64,000 nt of DNA from Acidobacteriota bacterium. Lineage in GTDB: Bacteria; Acidobacteriota; Thermoanaerobaculia; Gp7-AA8. Within the stretch, counting starts at the first letter, position 1; every line of letters starts with the position of its first letter. The position numbers and the translations under genes were made by a program. The stretch spans positions 124,001 to 188,000 of the forward strand of contig QHVT01000008.1 of the NCBI GenBank assembly GCA_003223645.1, read 5' to 3'. This document shows, one piece after another, positions 45,611 to 53,480 of the stretch. The notes under the pieces are model-generated. The model was given only the letters and a program-made list of their open reading frames with translations, was not told the origin of the DNA and made no database searches.

Positions 45611-48600
45611 ATGAGACTGATTCGCGCCCTGCTGCTGTCCGCCTGTGCGCTGTTCGTAGCCATCCCGGCCTGGGCGACGTATTGCGTTCCACCAAAGGCG
45701 CCCGCCGCGCCGCCGGCTCCCGAGCCGAATCCTCCCGTTTGCGACCCGCAGTGTCACAACTGCTCTGCATCGCCCTGTTATCCCGCGTTCGGTACTTACG
45801 TCGACGAGACGACGGATCTCCGAATTCCGACGGCAGGGTTCCCACTGACGGTTTCGCGTCGCTATGACAGCGCGCGTCCGACGGACGGGCCGCTCGGGGC
45901 AGGCTGGTCGTCCAGTTTGACCGCGCGGCTCTACTACGCTGCATATTTGCAAGCGGCTCCGAATACATACTCGTATGAGGCGGACGTGATGATGCCGAGC
46001 GGCTCCGTCTTCCGGTTCACGAGCGCGGGTAGCACGTTCAGTCCGCCGTTCGGACGTCGCGACACGCTGGTCCACAATGGCAATGGGACCTGGACGTTGA
46101 CGCTTCAGAACTCGCGCACGATTTACCTGTTCGGCGCCGACGGCTCGCTGCAATCGATCACCGACGGCTACGGCAACGCGATCACCTTCACGTATGACGG
46201 AAACGGCCGTGTACAACGAATGGCCGACGCCGCCGGGTCCGGACGCTATGTCGACGTCACGTGGGGACCGAATGGAAGGATCGCCTCCGTAACCGATCAC
46301 TCCGGCCATACATTCAAATACTTTTACGAGTCCGTCGCTGCCACGCTCACCAGCGTCTCGGATCCGCTCGTATCGTCGGACGCATCGCAACGAACGACCT
46401 ATTACACCTACGTTTCCGGTCGCTTCGGTCCGGTGATCAGCCGAATCGAGGACCGCTGGCATCGGCTGATCTCCGATATCGCCTGGCAATCCGACGGAAA
46501 GCTGAAGAGCTACACCGAAGGCGCCTACAACAATGTCACTCCTTCGCTGTCGACCGGTGAAAAATACACGTACACCTATTCGACGTCTTCGGTCAATAAG
46601 ACCGATTCTTTCGGAACGCGCACCTTCACATTCAACGCAGACGGACAAATCACGGATCGCGTTACCTACAATGCCGCCGGCCAGCCCGCGACGACGATCG
46701 ATGACCTCGGAAATTCCACCGGGTATACCTACAACGCCCGCGGGAACGTCGCTACGATGACTCGCGGCGGCCTCACGTTCAGCTACACGTATGACGGGAC
46801 TTTTCAGGATCAGGTGGCTTCGATCACACCGAATCCGGCGGCGTCGTGGCCGGGTTCGAGATACACCTACTTCCCCGCGGGCAGCCCTGCTCCGGGAGCG
46901 CTCAAGGAAGTCTTTCAGATCCGAAAAGACGGAACGACCGCCGACCTCATCGCATCGTACACGTACAACTCCCGGGGACAGGTGGCAACAAGCACTGTTT
47001 ACGGTGTAGACACTGAATATTTTTATAATGCCGCGGGCGACCTCACGTCGGCCCACACGTCCCTCGGGACCACGTGCTATTCCTATGATTCACTCGGCCG
47101 AACGACGTCTTCGACCGATGCGACCGGGCAATCGACGTCGTATTCATACGATGCGCTCGGCCGCGTCACGGGCGTCACATTGCCGAAACCGTCCACCATC
47201 TCGACGCTGAATTTCACAACGACCTATGTGTATGACGAATATGACCCGTCGGACGGCTTGGCCTACACTCGCGTCACAGACCCTAATGGACGAGTTACGA
47301 GACAAGGTTACGACGGGCTCGGCAAGCTCTCCAAATCCATCGATGCGGCCGGCAACGCGACGCTCTACTCCTATCAGTACAACCTCCTGCGCTCGATCGC
47401 CGACGCAAACGCCAACGTCACCACCTATTCGTACGACGGAAACCGGAATCTCGCATCGACGACGTTCCCGGACGGCAACATCGAACGCTATGTAACCGGC
47501 GTCGCCGGCACGCTGACTCAGGTCACCGACCGCAGGGGCATGTTGACGCGATATACGTACGATGCGTTCAATCACGTCGTGAAGATCGAATATCTGGCGA
47601 GCAACGTGACGGTAAATTACAGCTGGCTCGGAAACCTGCCGTCCGGCTCGAGCGAAGTCGCGAACAACGTTCTCAAATACACGGACGTGATCGAATACGA
47701 CGACCGCTTCCGACTTCAGAAAGAGGAGCGCCTCGGCGGCTACAAGATCACCTATTCGTATATCCTTGGCGATCCGAAGATCGCCGGCTATACGGTCACG
47801 CCGCCTTCGGGCTCGAGCGAGCCTCCTATCACGCTGTCCTATGGCTACGGCGCCGGCGGCGTGACTTCGATCAGCGCGAGCACGATTCCCGGCTCATTCA
47901 CGTATACCTACACACAAAACGGACAATACGACACCATCACCTTCCCGAACGGCCAACAGCGCAAGTATGAATACGACCTGCAGGGCCGTCTGACCCACAT
48001 CGCCAACACGCTGCCGGGACTAGGCAACGTCGTCGATTACCAATACGGCTACGATTACAACTGGGCGACTTCGGCATACACCATGCTCGGCCAGCGTACC
48101 GGCGTGACAACGAACACCGCGTCCAACACAGGCGGGCAGCCGAATGGCCTTACGAAGTACTATTACGACGTGATATACCAGCTGACCAAAGCAACGTATC
48201 CCGACGCCACGTCCGACGAATGGACCTACGACGCCATCGGGAACCGCACCAGCGCGAAAATGTCCGGTGCCCTCGCGAACTACACATACGACCAAAACAC
48301 CGCCGGCAACAACACCACCCGTCTTCGCTCGTACACCGGTTCCAACACGTTCACCTACGACGCCAACGGCAACATGCTGGCCGGACCGAACGGATCGTTC
48401 ACGTGGGATCATGCAAACTGCCTTTCCACGTTCGGTCCGCAGGTATTCGAGTACGACGCTCGAGGACGCCGCACATCGACCGGCGTGCCCAGTGCCCCGC
48501 TTTCTCTGATCAATCAAGGCCTCAACGTCGTCCGGGAACGTGACTCGTACGGCACACGGAACGACTACATCTTCGGACCGGGCATTGACGAGCCGCTGGC

Positions 48601-49306
48601 CCGGCAGTCCGCTTCCGGCGCAGTGACCTACTTCGTCGTGGACGGCCTTGGCTCGATTACGGCGACGGTCGAAAACGGAGCGCCGGTGGATGGAGCGAGG
48701 TACCGGCCGTTTGGGACCGGAGGTCCCCCCGCACAGACGCGCTTCGGCTACACCGCACGTGAGGCCGTTGCCGGCGACCTGTACTACTACCGATCCCGAT
48801 ATTATGACGGATCCCTGGGTCGATTTATTAGCGAAGATCCAGTTAGATTCAGAGCTGGCGTTAATTTTTACAGCTATACGCGGTCTGACCCAGTGAATTA
48901 TCGCGACCCATCAGGCTTGTTCGCCGCAGCGGCTGTGGAGGTCGTTGTTGTCGTTGGAGGCGTCGTAATCGTTGGGGGGATGCTATGGGGCGCTATAAAT
49001 AATGTCGACTTTTCCCATCCGCCATTTCCCACGACCCTACCTCCGTTGGCGGCCAAGCCGCCGAACTGGTACCCGCCGCCACCTCCATCTGATCCGAGCA
49101 AATACCAGCCAAAATATCCCGATCCAGCTGATTATCCTCATATTCAGGGTCCGGAACCTCCGATAACACCTCCTAATGTCGATCAATGTACTCAGATATG
49201 CCTTTTTGCCGGTAGTCTATGCCCGGGCCCCGCAAAGAACAAAGCCACAGCATTATGCTTGGCCTGTCTGATATCGCAGTTTGTGGATCCAAGCAATTTC
49301 AAATAG
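45611..49306 (+). CDS. Rhs/YD-repeat protein with a short membrane/Cys-rich C-terminal tip
   Basis: About 1231 residues: signal peptide (MRLIRALLLSACALFVAIPAWA), Cys-rich linker (VCDPQCHNCSASPC), a DUF6531-like N-terminal segment (GTYVDETTDLRIPTAGFPLTVSRRY), then some 25 YD repeats (G-x3-R-Y-x-YD, e.g. YDALGRVTGV). The Rhs core ends LGRFISEDPVRFRAGVNFYSYTRSDPVNYRDPSGL. Behind it the tip has a membrane-like helix (VEVVVVVGGVVIVGGMLW), a Pro-rich hinge and 40 residues with five Cys ending QFVDPSNFK. In Rhs proteins the sheath encloses a toxic tip. ATG 45590 is an alternative start. A Sel1 gene follows four bases after the stop. Confidence 0.9.
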   Translation: MRLIRALLLSACALFVAIPAWATYCVPPKAPAAPPAPEPNPPVCDPQCHNCSASPCYPAFGTYVDETTDLRIPTAGFPLTVSRRYDSARPTDGPLGAGWSSSLTARLYYAAYLQAAPNTYSYEADVMMPSGSVFRFTSAGSTFSPPFGRRDTLVHNGNGTWTLTLQNSRTIYLFGADGSLQSITDGYGNAITFTYDGNGRVQRMADAAGSGRYVDVTWGPNGRIASVTDHSGHTFKYFYESVAATLTSVSDPLVSSDASQRTTYYTYVSGRFGPVISRIEDRWHRLISDIAWQSDGKLKSYTEGAYNNVTPSLSTGEKYTYTYSTSSVNKTDSFGTRTFTFNADGQITDRVTYNAAGQPATTIDDLGNSTGYTYNARGNVATMTRGGLTFSYTYDGTFQDQVASITPNPAASWPGSRYTYFPAGSPAPGALKEVFQIRKDGTTADLIASYTYNSRGQVATSTVYGVDTEYFYNAAGDLTSAHTSLGTTCYSYDSLGRTTSSTDATGQSTSYSYDALGRVTGVTLPKPSTISTLNFTTTYVYDEYDPSDGLAYTRVTDPNGRVTRQGYDGLGKLSKSIDAAGNATLYSYQYNLLRSIADANANVTTYSYDGNRNLASTTFPDGNIERYVTGVAGTLTQVTDRRGMLTRYTYDAFNHVVKIEYLASNVTVNYSWLGNLPSGSSEVANNVLKYTDVIEYDDRFRLQKEERLGGYKITYSYILGDPKIAGYTVTPPSGSSEPPITLSYGYGAGGVTSISASTIPGSFTYTYTQNGQYDTITFPNGQQRKYEYDLQGRLTHIANTLPGLGNVVDYQYGYDYNWATSAYTMLGQRTGVTTNTASNTGGQPNGLTKYYYDVIYQLTKATYPDATSDEWTYDAIGNRTSAKMSGALANYTYDQNTAGNNTTRLRSYTGSNTFTYDANGNMLAGPNGSFTWDHANCLSTFGPQVFEYDARGRRTSTGVPSAPLSLINQGLNVVRERDSYGTRNDYIFGPGIDEPLARQSASGAVTYFVVDGLGSITATVENGAPVDGARYRPFGTGGPPAQTRFGYTAREAVAGDLYYYRSRYYDGSLGRFISEDPVRFRAGVNFYSYTRSDPVNYRDPSGLFAAAAVEVVVVVGGVVIVGGMLWGAINNVDFSHPPFPTTLPPLAAKPPNWYPPPPPSDPSKYQPKYPDPADYPHIQGPEPPITPPNVDQCTQICLFAGSLCPGPAKNKATALCLACLISQFVDPSNFK

Positions 49307-49310
49307 CACC

Positions 49311-49931
49311 ATGGACAACATAGACGAAAATTTCAGAATCATGGAAACCCGTGCTATGGACGGCGACCCCACCGCCCAATGTACATTGGGTTGGCTCTAC
49401 TCGATCGGCGTGGGCGTCGAACAAGACCATACACTGGCGGCGCGCTGGTACAAAGCGGCCGCTGAACAGGGAAACTCCACGGCGCAATTCAATTTGGCGA
49501 TTTCTTACGAACAAGGTCTGGGCGTCGCGCAAGATATAGACGAAGCAAGGAAATGGTATGAGCGGGCGGCCAGTGGCGGACAGCTGACAGCAAGCTATAA
49601 TTTAGGGAAGCTGTTGCTCGCATCTGACGTGGCTGAGGGTATGAAGTGGCTGGAGTCCGCGGCCGAACGTGGACATGCCAGCGCGCAGTACACTCTTGGC
49701 CAGCTGTATGCGGCTGGAGAGCACCGGTCCACCGACTATGCGGCGGCGCTCATGTGGTTCCGCCGTGCCGCCGAACAAGGTCATGCGAATGCATTTTATG
49801 CAATCGGGTGGCTTTACGCGCAAGGTTTAGGCGTCGAAGAAGATCTCGATGCCGCGCAGGAATGGTGGGAAAAGGCTGCCGCCAACGGCAGCGCGGTTGC
49901 TAAACAGGCGCTGTCGGAGCTTCGTGGTTAA
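49311..49931 (+). CDS. Sel1-repeat protein, candidate immunity protein
   Basis: A 206-residue cytosolic protein of about five Sel1-like repeats (A-Q-x-x-LG-x-x-Y-x-x-G-x-GV-x-x-D...A-x-x-WY-x-x-AA-x-x-G), for example AQCTLGWLYSIGVGVEQDHTLAARWYKAAAEQG and AFYAIGWLYAQGLGVEEDLDAAQEWWEKAAANG. It starts four bases after the Rhs stop, the position of a cognate immunity gene. Sel1 proteins are a known immunity type in polymorphic toxin loci. The pairing here is inferred. Confidence 0.8.
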   Translation: MDNIDENFRIMETRAMDGDPTAQCTLGWLYSIGVGVEQDHTLAARWYKAAAEQGNSTAQFNLAISYEQGLGVAQDIDEARKWYERAASGGQLTASYNLGKLLLASDVAEGMKWLESAAERGHASAQYTLGQLYAAGEHRSTDYAAALMWFRRAAEQGHANAFYAIGWLYAQGLGVEEDLDAAQEWWEKAAANGSAVAKQALSELRG

Positions 49932-50073
49932 CACTTATACCGGCATTGGGTCCGACGTCCGCTCGCCCGCCTACAATCAATTGTGCCAAGTACCGGTCCG
50001 GGTAAGGGATCTATCAAAATGCAATCGCAAGATCACCAACGCCGGGACACAGCACGTGGTGGGGTGGAACGCC

Positions 50074-50592
50074 ATGAAAATAGTTGCGCGACAGCTATCG
50101 TGGTGCGCCGAGCATTGGCCTCAACCCGACAAGCTCGCGATGCGACGATGGCGGATCTCGCTGCGGGCCTTAGTCGTCTCGATAGTGCTCGTTTTATCAA
50201 CAGCGTCAACCCAGAGCTGCGGAGGCTGCAAAGACACGATCATTTCCACGAAAGTTGTGGACGGCACAGAGATAACGCTCCACCACCGGGTCTGCGGCAG
50301 CGTCGCCGGATATGCAGTGAGTTTTGCGCCGCCGCACACGGACATCGTGGGCAGAGCGTCGCATTACGAACCATTCAGGATTGAATGCGATTGTTACAAA
50401 GGGGAAGTATCGCCGCCTGTGAATTTCGAGGTCGCCTCATCGCACCAAGTCGTAATCCGCTATGACGTCAAGCGCGTATGGCGTCTCGCCAAGACGCGCA
50501 CAGTGCAAGGTTCGTTTCGCATAGAATACATACCATACGATGGCCATTCTCGATCTGAGAACCGGCACCCCGACAGCAGGCAGGCATCATGA
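50074..50592 (+). CDS. Exported lipoprotein-like protein, unknown (possible immunity)
   Basis: Two starts are possible: ATG 50074 (GGGGTGG upstream) or ATG 50140, which gives MRRWRISLRALVVSIVLVLSTASTQSCGG, a signal peptide with a lipobox-like end. The mature part is Cys-rich (CGGCKDT, RVCGSV, IECDCYKGE) and ends in a beta-type VRYDVKRVWRLAKTRTVQGSFRIEYIP. It lies between two Rhs tips, so a periplasmic immunity role is possible but unproven. It has lower GC than the backbone. Confidence 0.55.
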   Translation: MKIVARQLSWCAEHWPQPDKLAMRRWRISLRALVVSIVLVLSTASTQSCGGCKDTIISTKVVDGTEITLHHRVCGSVAGYAVSFAPPHTDIVGRASHYEPFRIECDCYKGEVSPPVNFEVASSHQVVIRYDVKRVWRLAKTRTVQGSFRIEYIPYDGHSRSENRHPDSRQAS

Positions 50593-50675
50593 GAGGTTCC
50601 GTGCAATATATGAACCGCAGGTTCCCGTGCTGCGCCGCAACCTGCGGTATTGCGCGGCTCGTGTGCTGAAATTGT

Positions 50676-50761
50676 ATCCATATAGTGAAAATAATCCGAT
50701 CAATTACGTCGACCCTTTGGGACTGAAGGCTCTTGCTGGACGACCTCGAGAAGTTGATCAA
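50676..50761 (+). pseudogene. Displaced Rhs core end (YSENNPINYVDPLGLK)
   Basis: The frame reads LKLYPYSENNPINYVDPLGLKALAG, the end of an Rhs core (the N-P-x-x-x-x-D-P-x-G-L junction), with no sheath upstream. The tip frame that follows is shifted by one frame. It is a displaced Rhs-CT junction, as in orphan cassettes of polymorphic toxins. Confidence 0.8.
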
Positions 50762-51152
50762 TGACAACAATCAACGCCCCGGTCTGTCCGGCACAACAGT
50801 TTTGTATATCGCGCTGACGGAGAGCGGCGGTGACCCGAACGCAAACGCAAGCAGTAGCAGCGCAATCGGTCTGATGCAGATCACGAAGGTCATGGCGAAA
50901 CAGGCGAAGTGCTCGTACAGCGCACTCGCAGACCCGGCCGAGGCGATTCAATGTGCCACGAAGTACATGTGCTGGCTGAGTAAGAATTTCAGTCCTAATA
51001 TGTTTAGCGTGATTGGCATGTACAATCAGGGCCCCGGCTCAGGGGGAATGGGTTCCGCCGCCGACAAATATAAGAAAAAGATCGACGATTGCAGTCTCTG
51101 TATTATGAAGAGCGGGTGCTGCGATGACTGTAATCCCAATAAAAAGAAGTAG
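50733..51152 (+). CDS. Lytic transglycosylase (SLT)-type tip of an orphan Rhs cassette
   Basis: A 139-residue SLT-fold domain: YIALTESGGDPNANASSSSAIGLMQIT supplies the catalytic Glu (TES) and the A-x-G-LMQ motif, and MYNQGPGSGG the Y-N-G region. It cuts peptidoglycan glycan strands by lytic transglycosylation. No signal peptide, so export depended on an Rhs protein. The tail is Cys-rich (CSLCIMKSGCCDDC). Its frame differs from the Rhs junction just upstream; whether translation begins at TTG 50733 is unknown. The next gene overlaps its end. Confidence 0.8.
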   Translation: MLDDLEKLINDNNQRPGLSGTTVLYIALTESGGDPNANASSSSAIGLMQITKVMAKQAKCSYSALADPAEAIQCATKYMCWLSKNFSPNMFSVIGMYNQGPGSGGMGSAADKYKKKIDDCSLCIMKSGCCDDCNPNKKK

Positions 51153-51668
51153 CGCACTCGCTGTAGCCATCGCGGTCGCGTTGGCGCGCTGTCCCTCAAC
51201 GGCCCCTTCGCCTGTTAGCCGTAGCTTCAGCTGGGACACGCTTGGAAAGCAATACCTGTGCATGGTTACTGATCGAGACGTCGGGGGAGTCCGATTGCAG
51301 GGCCTGGGCATTTCTGACACGGGTTTTGTCCGCCCTGCGACCGGCGTGTTTCTGGGCTACTTGTTGATCGAGCTTCCCGGACCGACGGATGAAACCCTAC
51401 TCGTCACTCAATGGACGGCTGGCGCGAGCACATACGAGGTCGCAGCGTATCGTGTTGTGAATGGTCACGTACGGACGGTGCTGACATTACGGCCACTCGT
51501 GAGCTCGGAATATTGGATACTGACGGAGATGGTATTGCGGATGTCGTGGTGAATGAGCGTGGCGGTGAAGGGGCATTGGTTTCGCCCACACGAATTACTT
51601 ATCGGTGGCGGAGGGATGCGTTCTATCGCTACCCTGTTGGTGTGGTTCCCGCCGAGACTAAAAGGTGA
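51124..51668 (+). pseudogene. Frameshifted exported protein, candidate immunity to the SLT tip
   Basis: ATG 51124 opens MTVIPIKRSSALAVAIAVALARCPSTAPS, a signal-like N-terminus, and runs through SFSWDTLGKQYLCMVTDRDVGGVRL to TVLTLRPL. At about 51500 the sensible continuation shifts frame: ELGILDTDGDGIADVVVNERGGEGAL...RYPVGVVPAETKR ends at 51666, while the original frame goes on with only 14 codons to 51552. DTDGDGIADVV is a Ca-type loop seen in exported proteins. A periplasmic inhibitor of the transglycosylase tip is plausible from position. Confidence 0.65.
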
Positions 51669-52134
51669 CAGCTGGGCCTAACTCTGAAGTGTGCGGAGTA
51701 GGCCTTGATGCATTCAATCGGGAAACGCCAGGAAAGCGTACGATGTGATCGATCCGACCGGTATGATCGAGGCCCCACCGAACAATGTTTGCAAATTCCC
51801 AGCGACCCGAACCCGAGTTTACCCCACCAGCGTCGCGATCAGCAGATCGTGACGTTGGTGGGTACTGGGACGAGCCACCTCCGCCGGTCGAGTTCAACCC
51901 TAGCGGTCCCGGCTTCGTCGGAAAGTCGCCAGGGATTCTTGCAGGCGGACCTAAGCCGATTGTCGCAGCGGCCACAAAGTCGCCGTCGTGATATCGTTGC
52001 TGTGGCTTAACTATGAGATTTGGAAATGTGTAAAGTTTAGTTTAAAGAAGAAATGTTGGTGGGTTCCAAACCTGGGTTCCGCCGGCGCCTAATCCGAACG
52101 GCGATGTTACACCGCCACCCAATAAGTGTGCTCA
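51669..52134 (+). pseudogene. Remnants of further Rhs tips
   Basis: Near 51735 one frame reads KAYDVIDPTGMIEAPPNNVCKFP, an Rhs core junction (YDVIDPTGM). From 51785 a Pro-rich frame follows (YWDEPPPPVEFNPSGPGF). At about 52085-52156 another frame gives VPPAPNPNGDVTPPPNKCAQCPLKSK and then stops, similar in style (Pro-rich then Cys) to the tip of the intact Rhs protein. None has a sheath. This is a stack of degraded orphan tips. Confidence 0.6.
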
Positions 52135-52539
52135 ATGCCCATTGAAGAGCAAATAAATCGAGCAATAGCGGCGGTGCAGAACCTAGCCCGCGCGGCTCGA
52201 GCGCGGAATGACCCCGTTTCATGGGCCGCTGATGTGCTGCGCCGTTCGGAGCTGGCGCCCGAAGACAAGCTTTATCTCATTGAGGTCCTATCCGCGGCAG
52301 GCGAAAAAGTCGCTGGCGAGACCTTAGCAGCCAGTGACCTCCCTCGATGTTCTTTTTGCCTAAAATCGAGTGCCGATGTTCGAGCGATGGTGGCCGCACC
52401 CAAAGCGAACATTTGTAATGAGTGCAGTGCTATCGTTCAAAAACAACTGCGTGAAGGCAGTGGTTTTCGCCGGTTTCTTGCGCGTTTACGAGCGGGGCGC
52501 AATAGGGGCAAACGGCAAGCCCGCCGTCCGCCATTGTAG
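52135..52539 (+). CDS. ClpX-type zinc-finger protein, candidate immunity protein
   Basis: A 134-residue protein. The first 80 residues are helical (MPIEEQINRAIAAVQNLARAARARN...LYLIEVLSAAGEKVAGE). Then RCSFCLKSSADVRAMVAAPKANICNECSAIVQKQL is a C4 zinc finger of the ClpX type, which in ClpX dimerises and binds adaptors. The tail is basic. Its ATG lies inside the end of an orphan Rhs tip, so it may be that tip's immunity gene, carrying a module that could interact with the Clp system. The link is inference. Confidence 0.65.
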   Translation: MPIEEQINRAIAAVQNLARAARARNDPVSWAADVLRRSELAPEDKLYLIEVLSAAGEKVAGETLAASDLPRCSFCLKSSADVRAMVAAPKANICNECSAIVQKQLREGSGFRRFLARLRAGRNRGKRQARRPPL

Positions 52540-52554
52540 CTTGTAGGGAGCTGT

Positions 52555-52618
52555 CCCTACCGCAGCATGCATGGCATACCTAATTTTACAGTTTCTGGAT
52601 GCGAGCAATTTCAAATAG
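52555..52618 (+). pseudogene. Degenerate copy of the 3' end of the Rhs gene
   Basis: The frame 52568-52618 reads CMAYLILQFLDASNFK then TAG, against CLACLISQFVDPSNFK then TAG at the end of the intact Rhs gene (49259-49306). The DNA AGCAATTTCAAATAGCAC is identical in both. This shows the tip was once duplicated 3.3 kb downstream. Confidence 0.8.
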
Positions 52619-52658
52619 CACTGGTCAGTCGCGAGGTGGACGCTGTACGATTCGGCAA

Positions 52659-53363
52659 ATGACTGTGCGGCGGATCGTTCCGTTGGGTGGAGGTGGCTTC
52701 AGCATGGAGCCACGCAACCTGCGGCTGGACAAGTGGCTGCTCACCCTGACTCGCCGCCGCCGGCCACGCGTTCTTTTTCTGCCAACCGCCAGCGGCGACT
52801 CAGCGGGATATGTTTGCCGATTTTATCGCGCATTCAGTAAACATCTTTGCGAGGCGGGACACCTCAGCCTCTTCGACAGATCCGCCACTGACCCGCGAGA
52901 GATAATCCTTTCCAGTGACTTGATCTACGTCGGCGGAGGCAACACGGCAAATATGCTCTCCATCTGGCGTGTACACGGCGTCGACCAGACGTTGCGTGAC
53001 GCCTGGCACGACGGCGTCATTCTGTGCGGCGTGAGCGCAGGCGCGATTTGCTGGTTCGAGGCGGGCGTCACCGACTCGTTCGGGCCGGAGCTTCAGCCAC
53101 TGCACGGCGGACTAGGCATTCTGAAGGGAAGCTTTTGTCCCCATTACGACGATGCGCCTCGACGTCCAGCGTATCAGCGACTCGTGGCGGACGGTGAATT
53201 GACGGCCGGCTACGCCGCGGATGACGGAGCAGCAATTCTGTTCGAGGACACCGCGATCGCGGACGTCATACGATCCCGGCGCGGAGTTGCCGCGTACCGC
53301 GTAACGCGGAGAATGAAGGCCGCAGTCGAAGAGACGCTGGACGCGCGACTTCTGGCTCCATGA
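52659..53363 (+). CDS. Peptidase E (S51) family protein
   Basis: A 234-residue class I glutamine-amidotransferase-like peptidase. IVPLGGGGFS opens it, IYVGGGNTANMLSIW lies mid-protein, and GVSAGAICWFE contains the nucleophile Ser in the S51 motif (GxSAGA). HYDD downstream supplies the His. Peptidase E cleaves Asp-X dipeptides, and relatives include cyanophycinase. ATG 52659 was chosen; the frame upstream translates the Rhs tail copy. It has no partner gene. Confidence 0.88.
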   Translation: MTVRRIVPLGGGGFSMEPRNLRLDKWLLTLTRRRRPRVLFLPTASGDSAGYVCRFYRAFSKHLCEAGHLSLFDRSATDPREIILSSDLIYVGGGNTANMLSIWRVHGVDQTLRDAWHDGVILCGVSAGAICWFEAGVTDSFGPELQPLHGGLGILKGSFCPHYDDAPRRPAYQRLVADGELTAGYAADDGAAILFEDTAIADVIRSRRGVAAYRVTRRMKAAVEETLDARLLAP

Positions 53364-53480
53364 TCTCGTCCGGCTGATTCTAACCACAAGTTGGGCGCAC
53401 GGAAAGACGAGGCGATCGGGCTGGCGCCGCGACCCCGCGAAGCTGCTCGGCGTGCGCCCGAAAACAGCGATAATAGGGGT

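Noticed and set aside
45578-47056. 492-codon minus frame inside the Rhs gene
   Set aside because: Antisense shadow. The Rhs frame has YD repeats throughout.
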